Assembly (NCBI GenBank): GCA_011033025.1
Contig: WFMF01000097.1
Location: 124,001 to 188,000 of the forward strand
DNA length: 64,000 nt
Reading direction: 5' to 3'
Source: Beroe forskalii
Lineage: Eukaryota > Ctenophora > Nuda > Beroida > Beroidae
The first letter of the stretch is position 1, and every line of letters starts with the position of its first letter. Shown here piece by piece: positions 43,196-56,200 of the stretch. The translations under genes and the position numbers were made by a program. The notes beneath the pieces are model-generated. The model was given only the letters and a program-made list of their open reading frames with translations, searched no databases and was not told where the DNA came from.

Positions 43196-45032
43196 TCTCG
43201 AAGCCTCCATAAATTAAAGACTATACCCTGTGCATGAAAAGTAGGCAGGAAAGATGATGTCATTATCATAATATCATGATGTAGTGAGTTGATGACATCA
43301 TACCGCCTATTTCTCGTGCACTGCGTTTAATTTGAGAATTTGCAGCAGTTACACATAATTAAGTTATCTGTAATCACAATAAAATGAAAATCATGCCCAG
43401 TCTCTTGTTACATTGAAACATTCAGCCAAATTCATAATATGTTTTGTTTGTTGACATAATATTGCCTATTTAATAAGTTGATATTATGTAACTTAATGAG
43501 TTTAACATTAAGTATGTTGAAAAGTTTGAAACTCATCCATTTTAAGAAAATTGACTACCATTATACAAACACAATAAAATATTCTTATAATGATATATAC
43601 TAGAAACAAAGACTATCCTAGCTTCAGTGCTGGTACACTTTAAGGAAGCAATAAGCCTCAGCCTTGCGACCTTGCGTTTTCGCCAGCACTTGTAAGCCTA
43701 CCCTCACTGGGTAGGGAGTCATCTAAAAAGGCGTGGGCTAGAAGTCAAAATCAGAGAAATTTTACTCCTGATCACTTTGTTAGAATGTCCTAATGTTACA
43801 CAATTCCCCTACACCCTGATATCAGAACCCTATCATCTGTATGCTCTAATGTTAGAGTTTCCCTATCACCCTGAAACCAGAATCCCCTATTAGAATATTC
43901 TAATCTCATATTGATTTCAATATTACCCCTGAAACCAGAATTTACATATTTTGTATATATTCATATTTTGTTATATTCAGTATTTAGGTGTGTATAAAGA
44001 ATATAAAAAAATGCATAGATAAGATAAGAAATAAACTTTTGTTTTATTCTGAACTTTTGTTTTATTCTACAAAGGTACTCTCATAGTAAAGACTTTAAAA
44101 CAATATTAAAAGGGTTAAAAATATGATTTGGAACCCACAAAAAACTTAAAGAACAACATTGCATATTTTATTTTAGAATATAAAAAGGTCATAATGGCAT
44201 GACATAGATAAGATAAGATAAGATAAACAGTTTTGTCCATAAAATAAATACAACACAACTATATCATTCTCATTCTTCATATCATCCTTCTTCACGCTCA
44301 TGTACCTTTAACAGGTACTCTAAACACGTAATATTCAATGGCGCTTAAAAAATAAAACATTAAGTTTTTAAAACCGCTTTCATATCAGTCTTTATTGATG
44401 CTGTTTTGTGAAATTGTGATAATGTGATACACTAATGGTGATGCACATTTAGTATTTATTTATTTCATACTCTAATGAGATTTTTTTCTTCTTTGTAAAA
44501 AAATACAGTCATCTTTGTATTTATTTTATTTATTTATTTTTCAGACTTTTTGTTGGTTTTTATAAATCTAACTTATTAACAAGTAAACTACATTTATCTC
44601 AGTAATTTATTTATTGCAATTATTGTAATTAAATCTAACTTATTATATTCACCGTATTTTTTAAAATTTATTTAAATTATTAGAAGCATTCAAATTTCAT
44701 GTTTTTTAATCAGCATATTTTTAAGTTGATAATTAATACTTGGTTATCATTCCTTTTCATTATTGCAGGTTTTGTTACCTAGGTATATTTTTTAATTTTA
44801 ATTATCTCATTAGAGGCTGGAAGATCCAGTTAATAGTGGAAGTTTGAAGGCAGTTGATTTATGAAAACATTGTTGATGTGTTAATCAAAATACTTTATTT
44901 TATTTTATTTTATTTTGCACATTAATTTGGCTTCAATAAATTTTGATATCATATTCAATATTTTAAATTAACTATTCTAGTTTGGTCAAAAGTTATTTTA
45001 TCTATCTAATAGTATTCTAAATTTGAGCAAAT
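43196..45032. other. AT-rich spacer between LINE and DPM3, with a GC-rich structured block
   Basis: Mostly AT-rich with gataagataagata and ttattta simple repeats (about 44200 and 44530). The exception is 43627-43740, which is GC-rich and holds a perfect inverted repeat agtgctgg/ccagcact and a tight hairpin cctaccc-tcact-gggtagg. On the minus strand this block also reads as a 33-codon open stretch (MTPYPVRVGL... KVYQH) after an acceptor-like cctttttag. I cannot decide between a structured RNA, a SINE piece and a terminal exon. Confidence 0.4.
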
Positions 45033-48000
45033 ATGTCAAAGCTATTTTGTTGGTTAGCCATCCTATCTGCAGCCACAGCACTTTGGGTTGCTGCAGTGTA
45101 TGGCCCATATGATCCCTCCTTCAAGAGGCAATTCATATACCCTGTAAGTTATAGTTCCATGGAACTTTTCTTGACTAATTATCTTGATTAATTCCATAAT
45201 TTTCTTGCTTACTGATTTTTTAAAAAGGGGGTTTATATTTATAACTCCACAAATTCAGCTTTACTTCTTCTCTAGTAGCCAGCTGCAGATGTGTATGCAT
45301 TTCGTTGCCCAGAATTTTTGACCATTCCAGGTTGTTCTTCAGGCAATTCTGGACCAGAATCATCTTGGTACATAAAATGTATCGCTATTCACATGCCTGT
45401 GGGGCCACGCCCATGCCACGCCCTTATGCGCGTATGAGTAAAATTCATATCTCGGCCCAGGAAGGTCGTAGAGACTTCGTTTTCAGCTCAAACGAACCGC
45501 AATGGCCATGTTTATATTCGACTTGTTAATAAACATATGCCCTAAAATGCTCAGGAAAAAAGTTATGGGCAAAAAACTGATTTTTGGACCATGCGCGAGC
45601 CATGTATTTGACGATTTTTCGTATCTCGGCCCAGGATGGTCGTAGAGACTTTGTTTTTAGCTCAATAGAACCACAATGGCCGCGTTTATATACAATTTGT
45701 CAATCAAAATATGCTCAAAAGTGCTCAGAAGTAGAGTGATGGGCCGGAAACTGGTATTTCAACCATGCATCGGACATGTATCAAAGGAAATATCGAATTT
45801 AAATTGCCACAGGGCCCTCTTTTAGGTTGAATTTCACCTGTCTTTGTTTTAGAAACAATTTGGGACTACAATTTATTTTTCATCTGCAATCTGTAGAACT
45901 AATAATACTTATACTGTATTGAAATAATTCAACTTTGTTTCTACTTACTTCAAAAGTTCAAAAGAGCTAAATTACTACATAGATCCATAATCAGCAATTC
46001 ACCAGTACACTAAGTGACAAATTGAGTTACACATTTTGATACGTTATCAGTCTTAACGGTTGTTCTTGACTCACAAAAGTTGCAAATACCAACATAGACT
46101 GACCCACCGTCAATCAAATGACCAAGACGGACTAGGTACGGTCATATTCCACTTTCAAATTTGGTGACTTTGGTCAGTATAATGGTCTTACATATGAAGA
46201 TATGATTAGATTAAAAGCTTCTAGGAACAAATTCGATAATATCTGGGCAGTTAAAAGTTAATATCTGGCAAAGAAAGGCACCATAGTGTCATTTTCAATT
46301 AGTAATCATGATCTTCTAAGTGACAAAATCGAGCTAATAGTCAAGTCACTGCTCAATAAACCAAATTTTGATATCACGAAATACTCCAAAATACTCCAAA
46401 TAATTCATTTGTCACTTATAATTGAACTTAAAGACTTATCTTTGAAATAAATGGACTAAAACGATGTATGTTTTGCCAGCATTCAGCAAGATGGAAACTT
46501 TTTGGAGCATTAGATAACTATCATTTGGAGCTTTTGTTAATTTAGAAAGCCTCATAAAACCTAGTACCCAGCTATCTTTTCGAAGCAACTTGATAGCACT
46601 AAAGACTGTTTAATGTCTTATTTATCAATTAATTATTGGCCTAACACTTTTAGTCTTTTAATGTAAACAGTTTGTGATACTGAAGGCATATTGTAGTGAG
46701 TAGTGCCACAATTTAGCAAAATTGACTAAATCTATGATGAAAGTTCATTTGTACTGATCTTGAGCATATTCTTTACTTTATTGCCAGTGTCAAGTTCCAG
46801 CTCATGCAGGTAATCACATTGTGGCATGTTATGTAAGTATAGTGCTCAATATCAGTAAATTTGACTTTTTTACAGCCAGTTTCTGGTGTCGTCTTCAGCT
46901 ACTGAAATGGGTCAATGATTGCATCAATGATACTTATCTTATTTTACAGTTATCTGACGACTCGAAGATAATTTTATTCAGATGATAAATTTGGTGAAAA
47001 TTTAGTCTCATCCTTTACAAACTTACTCGCCACTTGCTGTGAGGTTTGGCAGTGAGTTCGGCTCATCTATGGTTGATTAAGCTCCTGGGCAATCCCATTT
47101 ACCTATGTTTAATGTTTATGGTACTTAATGTAGATAAAAAGAGACGGTATACTTGTATAGCCATTAGCCTACCTATCTATTCTGAAATTTGAATTAGGTG
47201 AACGAATTTAAGATTTTATTCCTCCAGTTCTTGATGCAACACACTGAGATGATATCTCATAAAGAATTTCGTGCTTACTTGTAATCCAGCAGATATGCGG
47301 GGAATGGTCATCTTATGGACAAGTCTCATAAGATTATTTCAACTTCAATTCCGGAGTAAAGGTCTGGGTTAAGTTAAGGGTTAGCGTCAGGGTTAGTGTA
47401 AGGGTTATAAAGGTTAGGGTCAGGACTGGGCGATCAAGCATCATGAGATGTCGTGATATGAAATGCCATAATACGTGCATGATCTGGGTTATTAATCATA
47501 AAATAATAGGTAGTTGGAAACAAGATGCTGTGGGAAATTAATAAACCCTATTGGCTGTGACTGTATGTTGCGTGTAGTAATGTCACAGGACAAAGATACA
47601 GCTTGTCAGGTATCCTACAATATAAGTCAGTAAGTGGTAAATAAAATATAATGAATGACTGAAGGTAAAGGCGCAAGGAACTGAATTCAGAGAAATATTG
47701 AAAGTAAGTTAGAAAGTTAGAAGATTTGAAATAAAACATCAGAAATTATGATAGGTAATGCCCATTATAAGTATGATCTTCCATTACCAAGTATGAATGT
47801 ATCCATATTATGGTTTCTTGTGCTAGAGCGCTGAAAAACAGTGTGTGATACACTTTGTACCCCATAATCACCCTTGCTCAACTGATGAAGTAATGACCCA
47901 TGGCCATTGTTAGCCCAGAGCACTTGTGGTCATGTTTTTTTCTATTATTTTCATTTGTTCTTTCATCAATATATAAGCATGATAATAGTAAGTTCATTTT

Positions 48001-49176
48001 TTGCATTTTACCTACTTTTTTCCCACTAACTTTTGAGACACGGTTGATTGCTGATCATACTTCAGCGCTTCCATACTGTAGTCTATAGATAAAATATACA
48101 AATCATCAAGGAAGATTATGTAATTTACATTATTACACTGTGAAGCGTGAGCAGAATGGTATTTGATGCCCAAAAACATGATTCAAAGTCTTTGCCTATA
48201 CTTTTAGCTAATTTTGGCTTGGTACATCCATACAAAAATCATTCTTTACATGTCCCACGCATGGTCGAAATACCAGTTTTTGGCCCATAACTCTATTTCT
48301 GGACACTTTTGAGCATATTTTGATTGACAAATTGTATAAAAACGCGGCCATTGTGGTTCTATTGAGCTAAAAACAAAGTCTCTACGACCATCCTGGGCCG
48401 AGATACGAAAAATCGTCAAATACATGGCTCGCGCATGGTCCAAAAATCAGTTTTTCGCCCATAACTTCTTTCCTGAGCATTTTAGGGCATATGTTTATTA
48501 ACAAGTCGAATATAAACATGGCCATTGCGGTTCGTTTGAGCTAAAAACGAAGTCTCTACGACCTTCCTGGGCCGAGATATGAATTTTACTCATACGCGCA
48601 TAAGGGCGTGGCATGGGCGTGGCCCCACAGGCATGTGAATAGCGATACATTTTATGTACCAAGATGATTCTGGTCCAGAATTGCCTGAAGAACAACCTGG
48701 AATGGTCAAAAATTCTGGGCAATGAAATGCATTTTTGAATTAATCAAAATCCTTTTATTTTCAGACTGTTTCAGTTGTCACAATTCTTTTAAGAGTATCC
48801 AGATTGATAAATAGGCTGGATGCATCAGAAGAACTTCAAAAAGTGAATATTACCTATCCCTTTTTAATTCTGTGTTGAGACAAGTATTTAACAAATTTTC
48901 ACATTATTATTATATTCTTGGACAAATCCAACAGTTGATTATAGTATAAAACATTTCTCATAATTATTGCAGACCAACCAGAATGATGACAATAATTAAT
49001 ATCTTAGAGCTACAAGATGCTTCCTTTATGCTTCATTTTATGGCAATTATTCTCTATTTTGAAAGGATGCTCAATTTCTGCTTGGTTCATGATAGTATCA
49101 CATAACTCTAACTATCCACCAGGACATAGCAGAAGCTAAAGAAGAATTAGAAAAGAAGGGCATCCCAGCAAAATAA
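45033..49176 (+). CDS. DPM3: DPM3, dolichol-phosphate mannose synthase subunit 3
   Basis: Small ER membrane subunit that tethers the catalytic DPM1 in dolichol-phosphate-mannose synthase. Exons 45033-45143, 48765-48842 and 49123-49176 are all phase 0 and give 80 residues plus stop. Residues 1-24 (MSKLFCWLAILSAATALWVA) are the first membrane helix, as in human MTKLAQWLWGLAIL. The middle exon gives VVTILLRVSRLINRL and the C-terminus EELQKDIAEAKEELEKKGI matches the DPM1-binding tail. Human DPM3 has 92 residues. The model is about ten residues short exactly in the second membrane helix (after FIYP), so a small phase-0 exon in the 3.6-kb intron 1 is likely missed. That intron contains a 3.4-kb inverted-repeat element ending only 32 bp before exon 2. 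Confidence 0.8.
45295..48732. mobile_element. Long-inverted-repeat (foldback-like) element in DPM3 intron 1
   Basis: Arms of about 500 bp (45295 to about 45795 and about 48235-48732) are near-identical inverted copies. They begin atgcatttcgttgcccagaa and end with its complement. ATGCAT occurs at both outer edges and may be a 6-bp target duplication or part of a palindrome. Each arm holds a module of about 150 bp twice (tctcggcccaggaaggtcg, tagagacttcgtttt, ctcaaacgaaccgcaatggcc). The inner 2.4 kb is AT-rich with no transposase. The identical 74-residue open frame in each arm is only the arm read twice. Confidence 0.87.
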
Positions 49177-50236
49177 GACCAAGACTTATGAACATTCAAT
49201 TCAAAATTTCTCTGACAATGAAGTCACACACATTGGTATTTCTGAAACCACGAATCTTAATAATCAGATAATGTTCATCTGCTTCATGTGTACATTATTA
49301 TAATGTTTATCTTCCTGAAGTGTACATTATTATTATTATAACTTTATAAAGTTTATCTTCCTCTGTGCTGTGCAGCATTATCCATTTTATACTCAGTATG
49401 TATCATGTTAAATGGGTTCAGTTTTAGATAAAATAACTATTGAGTATTGAGACTGTACTGGAATTTATTTAATTTTAAATATTCATAATATTATCATTGT
49501 TATGCATATGCTTTCATCATATTTCTATATTTGGACATTTGGTTCAGGCAAAATAAACGAACATTTGAGTTACAATCAATGTAATTTTAACATGCTCTAA
49601 AATCATTTTAATGTTTGATGTATTTAAATTTCAATGGATGGGGCTGTAATAAAGTTTATTTTGTTCTTGACTTCAAATTTTACTTTTTGGGATTTTGTTC
49701 ACACATTTTTGTCTCACTACTATCTAAACAAAATTCAAGTCAATAATTTTATTGTTTGCTTCTACCCATCACACACTATAAGACTGTTGCCTAGTTTATA
49801 TTTCATTTTATCCTAGAATATTAAACCCTGTCTAAGTTTACCTCCCTAATAGGTATAGGAAGAGTGTTGCTGATTGGATGCTATGATGTGCTGGATGAGG
49901 CTGTGAGAGACCCTTAATATTGCTTTATCCCAATATCTAGGGTTAAATCTCCAAACGGCATAACAACTTGGGAACTAAGAGGAAGATTTCTTGACACTGT
50001 GACAGACAATAGACATTGGAGGTCAATATTTAGGAGTAACCTCAAGAAGTACAATCATCTTTTCTATAAAAGATGATTCATTACCTCTAGAACTGATTAA
50101 GCTTGTTATTCACCTTTTCAACAGATCATGCTGTGTAATCAGTAATACCACATTATATATATAGATATCTTCTGACATTCTAGCTTTCTCTGCTGAAAAT
50201 AATCAATAAGAATTGACCATCTCAGGCGTGGTTCCG
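49177..50236. other. Spacer between DPM3 and calpain-15
   Basis: AT-rich. Holds likely polyadenylation signals for DPM3 (aaaataaac at about 49551) and presumably the calpain-15 promoter, which cannot be delimited. No other gene seen. Confidence 0.55.
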
Positions 50237-53200
50237 ATGAACAAGGTGTTGGTGTGGCGATGTGTTTTCTGTACTTACGACAACGACCGTTCTGCTAATG
50301 TGAGCTGATACCCCTTTGTAAACCTTTTAAAACCACTACTTCCTTTTACTTCCTGAACCATAAAACTAAGCTATAATACCATACAAAGACTAATGAGGCA
50401 TTCAAGCGAGTTTTGTGTTAATCATTGTAACTATTGACTATTTATATCAAGATGCTTGTTCTGGTAACCCCTGTAAGGTCACGTGAATACTTTGTAATTA
50501 TTACTCCTAGCATTGTGCTGCTTGCTCACGAACTCGTGCCACTAATGGAGAGTCTCATGCTAACGGATCCGGAACCGCTGATGCTGCCAAAAAACGCATC
50601 AAATACCGGAATCTGGAGGGGCCTAGCAACTCAAGAAGACTCGATTTCAAAAGGTCTGACTCTGTTGATAGAAAGAGAGCTAGCAAATTAGCCAGGATTT
50701 AATGTCCGAATATAATGTCTTGATAATATACATTCATTATTTTGTTCCACTTCAACCACTCTCACGCAGGTCTGACTCTGAAGCGTCCGTGTCCTCTGCT
50801 GGGAGCAGCAGTCTCGGGAGTCAGACCTCCCTCTCCTGCTCTTCCAGCTGGCTCTGTTCCAAGTGCTTTGTGGAGAACCCCCTGCAGAACAAGGTACTAT
50901 ACGGGTTGCAATACTACAGTTACAACACAAGGTACTGGTCTTCCTGTCTTCCCACCTACTTACATACCTCCCCTCCTTCATGTACAGTCTAGGAGTGGTG
51001 TTAACCTAAATTCCTGTGGCAACCCACCCTCATTCTAATTCACAACTCACACTTTCAGCTGTGTTGCTCGTGCTCAACAGAAAGACGGGTTCTGACCAAC
51101 TTCCCTCACAACCTGCTAAACAACACCAGAGAGAAGCAATCTTCCAAGGTACTTCAAGCTAGTGTCTCAGTGGGAATGCCCGATTACCAACAGTCCCCCT
51201 GTTAACCCTGACATGGCCCTAGCCAATGTCACCCTGACATGGCCCTAGCCAATGTCACCCTGACACAACCCTATTCCATGTCAGCTAATCCCCACTATCC
51301 AAGGAGGAGTATTTGGGAAAGAAGAGCTGCCACCTTAAACCGCTGCCCCCGCTCCTGTCCAGCTCAGTGTGGGTCTGTGAGGAGTGTTCCCAGCAGAACA
51401 GCATCATCTTAGCTCACTGCATGGTCTGTGGGGCTGTGCAGCCCTCCGCAAGACTACCACAGCAGGTACTGCTATATACTTGCATAGATTCAGTGCTTAC
51501 CCTAACCAAATACAGTGTTTTCCTGAATAGAACATTGGGAGTGAAAGGAACGTTTCTTATGATCACTACGATAAGCAACTTATGGCGGTCTATCGATATT
51601 ATTAATTGTGTTATAATGATAACATACGTTGTACTCGTTTTAGTTTCTTCTTGTTTGTTGCAATTTAAATTCTTAATTTCAATAGGCATCCCCTGGGAGG
51701 TCGTATTCTAAAAGAACTAAGCAGACTCCAGTCTCCTCCCCTCTCACCCACACCTCCAATCAGGTAGGAGGAGTGTTTTCACCCATCACTTAGTCAAGTA
51801 ACTCATAGAAATGCTTCAATCAGTTAAACATCAGATAACACTCAGTGTTTATAATTTCAAGTAACCCCCCGCAGGATTGGGTCTTACTTAACATAACCCT
51901 TTGCTGGTGAACTCACGTAACTCAGCCTGATTCTTACAGGACTTGGCGACTAAACCAATGATAAAAGAGAAGACAATGATAAGTACAGAAACAACACCAC
52001 CCTCCACATCACAAGGTGCTGCTAGGAGTTCCTCTGACAAAAGTCCTGGTTACCATGACAACAGCCCTGGTTACCATGACAACAGTCCAGACTCCGGTGA
52101 CATTATTCCAGACGAAACTACCCAGTCTTACCGAGACATCGTCAAATATTTCAGGTATATCATATGATACAAGTTCTACATCTTATATGATTATCTCTTA
52201 TCTGAAGTTTATCTGAAGTTTGAAGAGATTAGAATTCGTTTTAATTCTTCAAGTAGACAAGTAGGCATGCCTTCTTCAGATTTATAGCTAAGTTGATTGT
52301 TGCTTGAGCCCTTTTAATAAGTTGATTGTTGCTTGAGCCCTTTTTAATAAGCCCATCATGCTAATTCCAGGAAACTGAGAACCAACTTTGTGGATGACAG
52401 TTTCCGGCCTTGTGACAAGTCTATTTACGCTGAAGAGCTGCCTGCGTCTAATGGTGACAGTAACCATAGTAACGGTCACCATGGTAACCAAGGTCTCCAT
52501 GCCTCTAAGGGGGAAGTGCTGTGGTTGAGACCCCATGAAATTGAGGCTGGTTATCCAGGAGTGAAGTGGACTTTGTTCAGAACTCCCTTACCAACTGACA
52601 TCATACAAGGTATCGGAGAGATTTTACTGTTTCTTTAAAATTTAGCAACCAGTAACCATGCCTATTTCTGATTTTCTGCTTTCCTGGGCTATTCCCTCGG
52701 TTTTGTGAAAAATCCATTTCTTACTCTGATTTCTGATCGGTGAACTCTCTGTTTCCAGGGTCTCTGGGCGACTGCTGGCTCCTAAGCTCCCTCTCAGTCC
52801 TTGCTGACAAGCCCAGTGTCATAGAGAAGATATTCCTCAAAAAAACAGTCTGCAATGAAGGTGAGCTGTTCTGCCCCCTGTTATAGTTATTAGTAACCGC
52901 GGAACTTCTCTAATTTTATAATACAAAGACTAAATGCTGGTGTAACAATTGGGGGATAAATTCAACCCATCAAAGGATCACTGTCTCCGGAGGTCAAACT
53001 GGTTCATTCCTCTCGAAAACTAGTCGAGACTGTCCACAATCCACTTGTTCAAATGATATTATTGATAGGTGCATTCGAACGCCAAAACTGTCAACAATTC
53101 TTAGATTCGCTGCTTTAAATTCACTGTTTTAAGCAGGACCTGTAATGAGAGTGGTCGCGGTTCTTTTCAGCTTAAATCGCCAATTCTCTTGCCGCATAGA

Positions 53201-56200
53201 TTTCTTGTAGCCTGCAGAAGGTACTTAAGCCCGAATAAAATGTTCAGTCCTTGAGTATCTGGACATTTTACATATCAATATTGATATGAATTGATACTGG
53301 AAGATATAACTAGAAGAAATGAAATCTCAGACTGACCACCACTTATTCGTTACCATGGTGATTTTGAGATCAAAGAAAGTTGCACGTGCAAAAAAAACAC
53401 GAGGAAAGACAGTTAATTCCCAGTTCTTCATAACTATTCGTACTGTATTCATCTGAGCGATTTTAGTTTTTATCAGACCTTTACCCTCGATGGTGCGATG
53501 AGCATTCCGAACTTTATAAGGAAGTGGAAGAACTCCAGAGATCTTAGCGCTGAAACAGGTTATTCTGGTTATTTACGCTTCACAGTGCTCAGTATAAAAT
53601 AGAATCTTCTTCACACTGATTAGTTGTTTGTATGATAGGAACCTGTCACTTAATGACCCTGCATCTCAGACGAAAAGACAGCAAGTAAACTGAAGAGGAA
53701 GTTGCGCCTCTCTAACCACACTCCTGCTGACGATACCCTCTCTTCATCTTCCGGCTCTTCTACCTCACTTTACTCTTCCCTCTCCTCCTCACCCTCCTCC
53801 TCCCCTCCCATGCCCACTCGAACTCCCCGACCCACTCAAAAACAAACCCCTTCGACGCCCCCTCCCACTCGAAACCTCCGTTCTGCAACCTCCTCCACTA
53901 GAACAGCCTCTGAAGAAACCCCTCCAACTAGAGTTCTCCGTTCTAATCGTTCTGATCGATCCCTCCGTTCAAATACCCCTCCCCCTCCAGCAAGAACTCC
54001 CCCTCCAACAGCCTCCCCCATTCTAGCACCCCCTCTCACAGCCTCCCCAATCCTAGCAGCTTCTCCCATAGCCTCCCCTATCCTAGCACCCCCTACAAAT
54101 CTCACGCCAAAAAGAAAAGATCCTGTCACTCCCTCTGGTCCCATGAAAGCTCCAGTTCGCAAGAACACAGGTCCAGCCCCCGCCCCTCCACCTAGACTTG
54201 ATATGCTCCTGGCTCCCTCTGGAAACCCCAAACAATCTGATGCTGAGACTAGCAGCAAACCGACCTCCCCTGCACTGTCACCTAATCTATCAGGGCCTAA
54301 TCTAGCAAAGGACACAGCTCTTCTGGCAGCAGAAGATGAGGATGATTCTTTCTTAACGAGGAGGGCTAAGTCAGCTTCCGCAATGATTGCCCAGAGTTTC
54401 TCAAGGCTTAACTTTGCCTTCGGTTACGCGACTGAGGCTGAAGAAGATCTGCCCAGACCTCCCTCTTCTCTGCTTGGAGACATAGCCCCTGGGTATCTGG
54501 GTATGGGACCCATGCCAAGTCCACCGCCTTGCTCATTAGATGGAGAGCATGCCGTCACCTGCAATTAGTTACATTCCTAAATCATGTAATTTACAAGACA
54601 ATCAGACGTGGTCGTTATTTCGATGGAACCGAATTCCTGGCATATCAAATGATGAAATTAGCGGAAATGGAAGACGCGAAACCCGTCTTTTCCATACACG
54701 CGCGTTCTTGATGCTGCGCTTATAGATTTCTTTTAACGCGCGCGCGATAATTAAATAATTGGATACAATATCCAATTCATTTTAAATTAAGTTTTTAATT
54801 TCGAATTTTCGACAGTGAAAGAAATTGGAATTTCTGTTAAACTTCTTTAGCAGAAAATTTTGAAGAGTGAAATGTGAGATGCGCCATGACTTCATGACTT
54901 GATTTAACTTGCAAAACCACAACTTCTTTTCTAGTGGACGGTTCACAAAACTTGAAAATTTAAATCCCTGACGGTTATTCCCCAAGGAGTTTATCAAGTA
55001 CGGTTGTGTAAGGACGGGGCATGGACGGAGGTCATTGTGGACGACTACTTTCCTTGCCACAAGAACAAGAAGCTCATGTTTGCTCAAAGCGATCGTAAAC
55101 AGCTGTAAGTTTCCTAGTGCCTGATAGTATAGAAATACATTTGAGGGATGAAATCTAATTTATATTCTTTTCGATGATTGTAAGCTACCTAGTTTTACTG
55201 CAGGCTTATTAAAACTCTCCTCCTTTTCAGATGGGTTCCCCTGATTGAGAAAGCAGTAGCTAAGTTATTCGGGGGCTATCACAGACTGAAGGCAGGGCAT
55301 TGCGGCGAGGGCTTGCAGTTACTTACCGGAACCCCCATAGAGTCCATCAAGATGAAGGATCACCAGGGTGACTTGGAACTGTTCTGGGGTGAGTATTATC
55401 TGACTTGTTAAGATTGCTAGCCCTTGTTTAACCGATAGTCAGGGGATTTCATCATCGCTAAAACATTGTATTTGTATTCACTCTTTTGAATGCATGCTGC
55501 TCATATCACCCCTGACATCTCTCCTCCCTCCCCCTACTCTCCCCTCCCTCGCAGGCATGTTGCTGAGTTACAAAGAAGCAGGCTACCCTATGGGGGTGTG
55601 TTGTATGGGAGAAGAAGAGCAGGCAGCTAGTTTAGGACTCACTACTCGCCACGCCTACTCCCTCCTCAACTTACACGCAGGAGAGCATGTCAGATTAGTG
55701 CAGCTTAGGAACCCCTGGGCCAAGGACACCTGGACAGGGCGATACAACAACAAGTGTCCTTCCTGGACCCCAGAACTCAGACAGAAACTCATGGTAGGGG
55801 ATTGTTTATTGAACAAGATCCTTGTTATCTAATGACTGGAAAATAATACCACCTATGCTCAGTTTGTCTGACGTCGTTAGACCCATTATTTAAAATTTAA
55901 AATTTGGCGCTTCCCAGGCAACGCCTGACAATGCTCAGTATTACTTTGAATGACGGCCCACACTCCCACAGCACCCCCCTCCCCTAACCCACATGGCTCC
56001 TCTTTGAACCCAATTCCCACTATCAGGTGTTTGAAGACTCAGTGGAAGCCGTGTTTTGGATGGAACTCACTGACTTTCTCAAGTACTTCACAGTAATGGA
56101 TGTGTGCAGGCTCCACCAGGGCTGGAATGAGTGGCGAGGTCCCGGTACCTTCTCCGCCACTGCCCCCCAGCTGGTTTACATCTCAGTGTGTGAGACCTCC

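Noticed and set aside
45305-45529. 74-codon open frame, also present at 48498-48722
   Set aside because: The two are the inverted arms of one element; identity comes from the repeat, not from coding constraint.
46870-46915. Missing DPM3 exon after ttttttacag
   Set aside because: The acceptor is good, but the following sequence lacks a phase-0 block of the right length resembling the expected LP-x-Y-L helix, so it is only a site to test.
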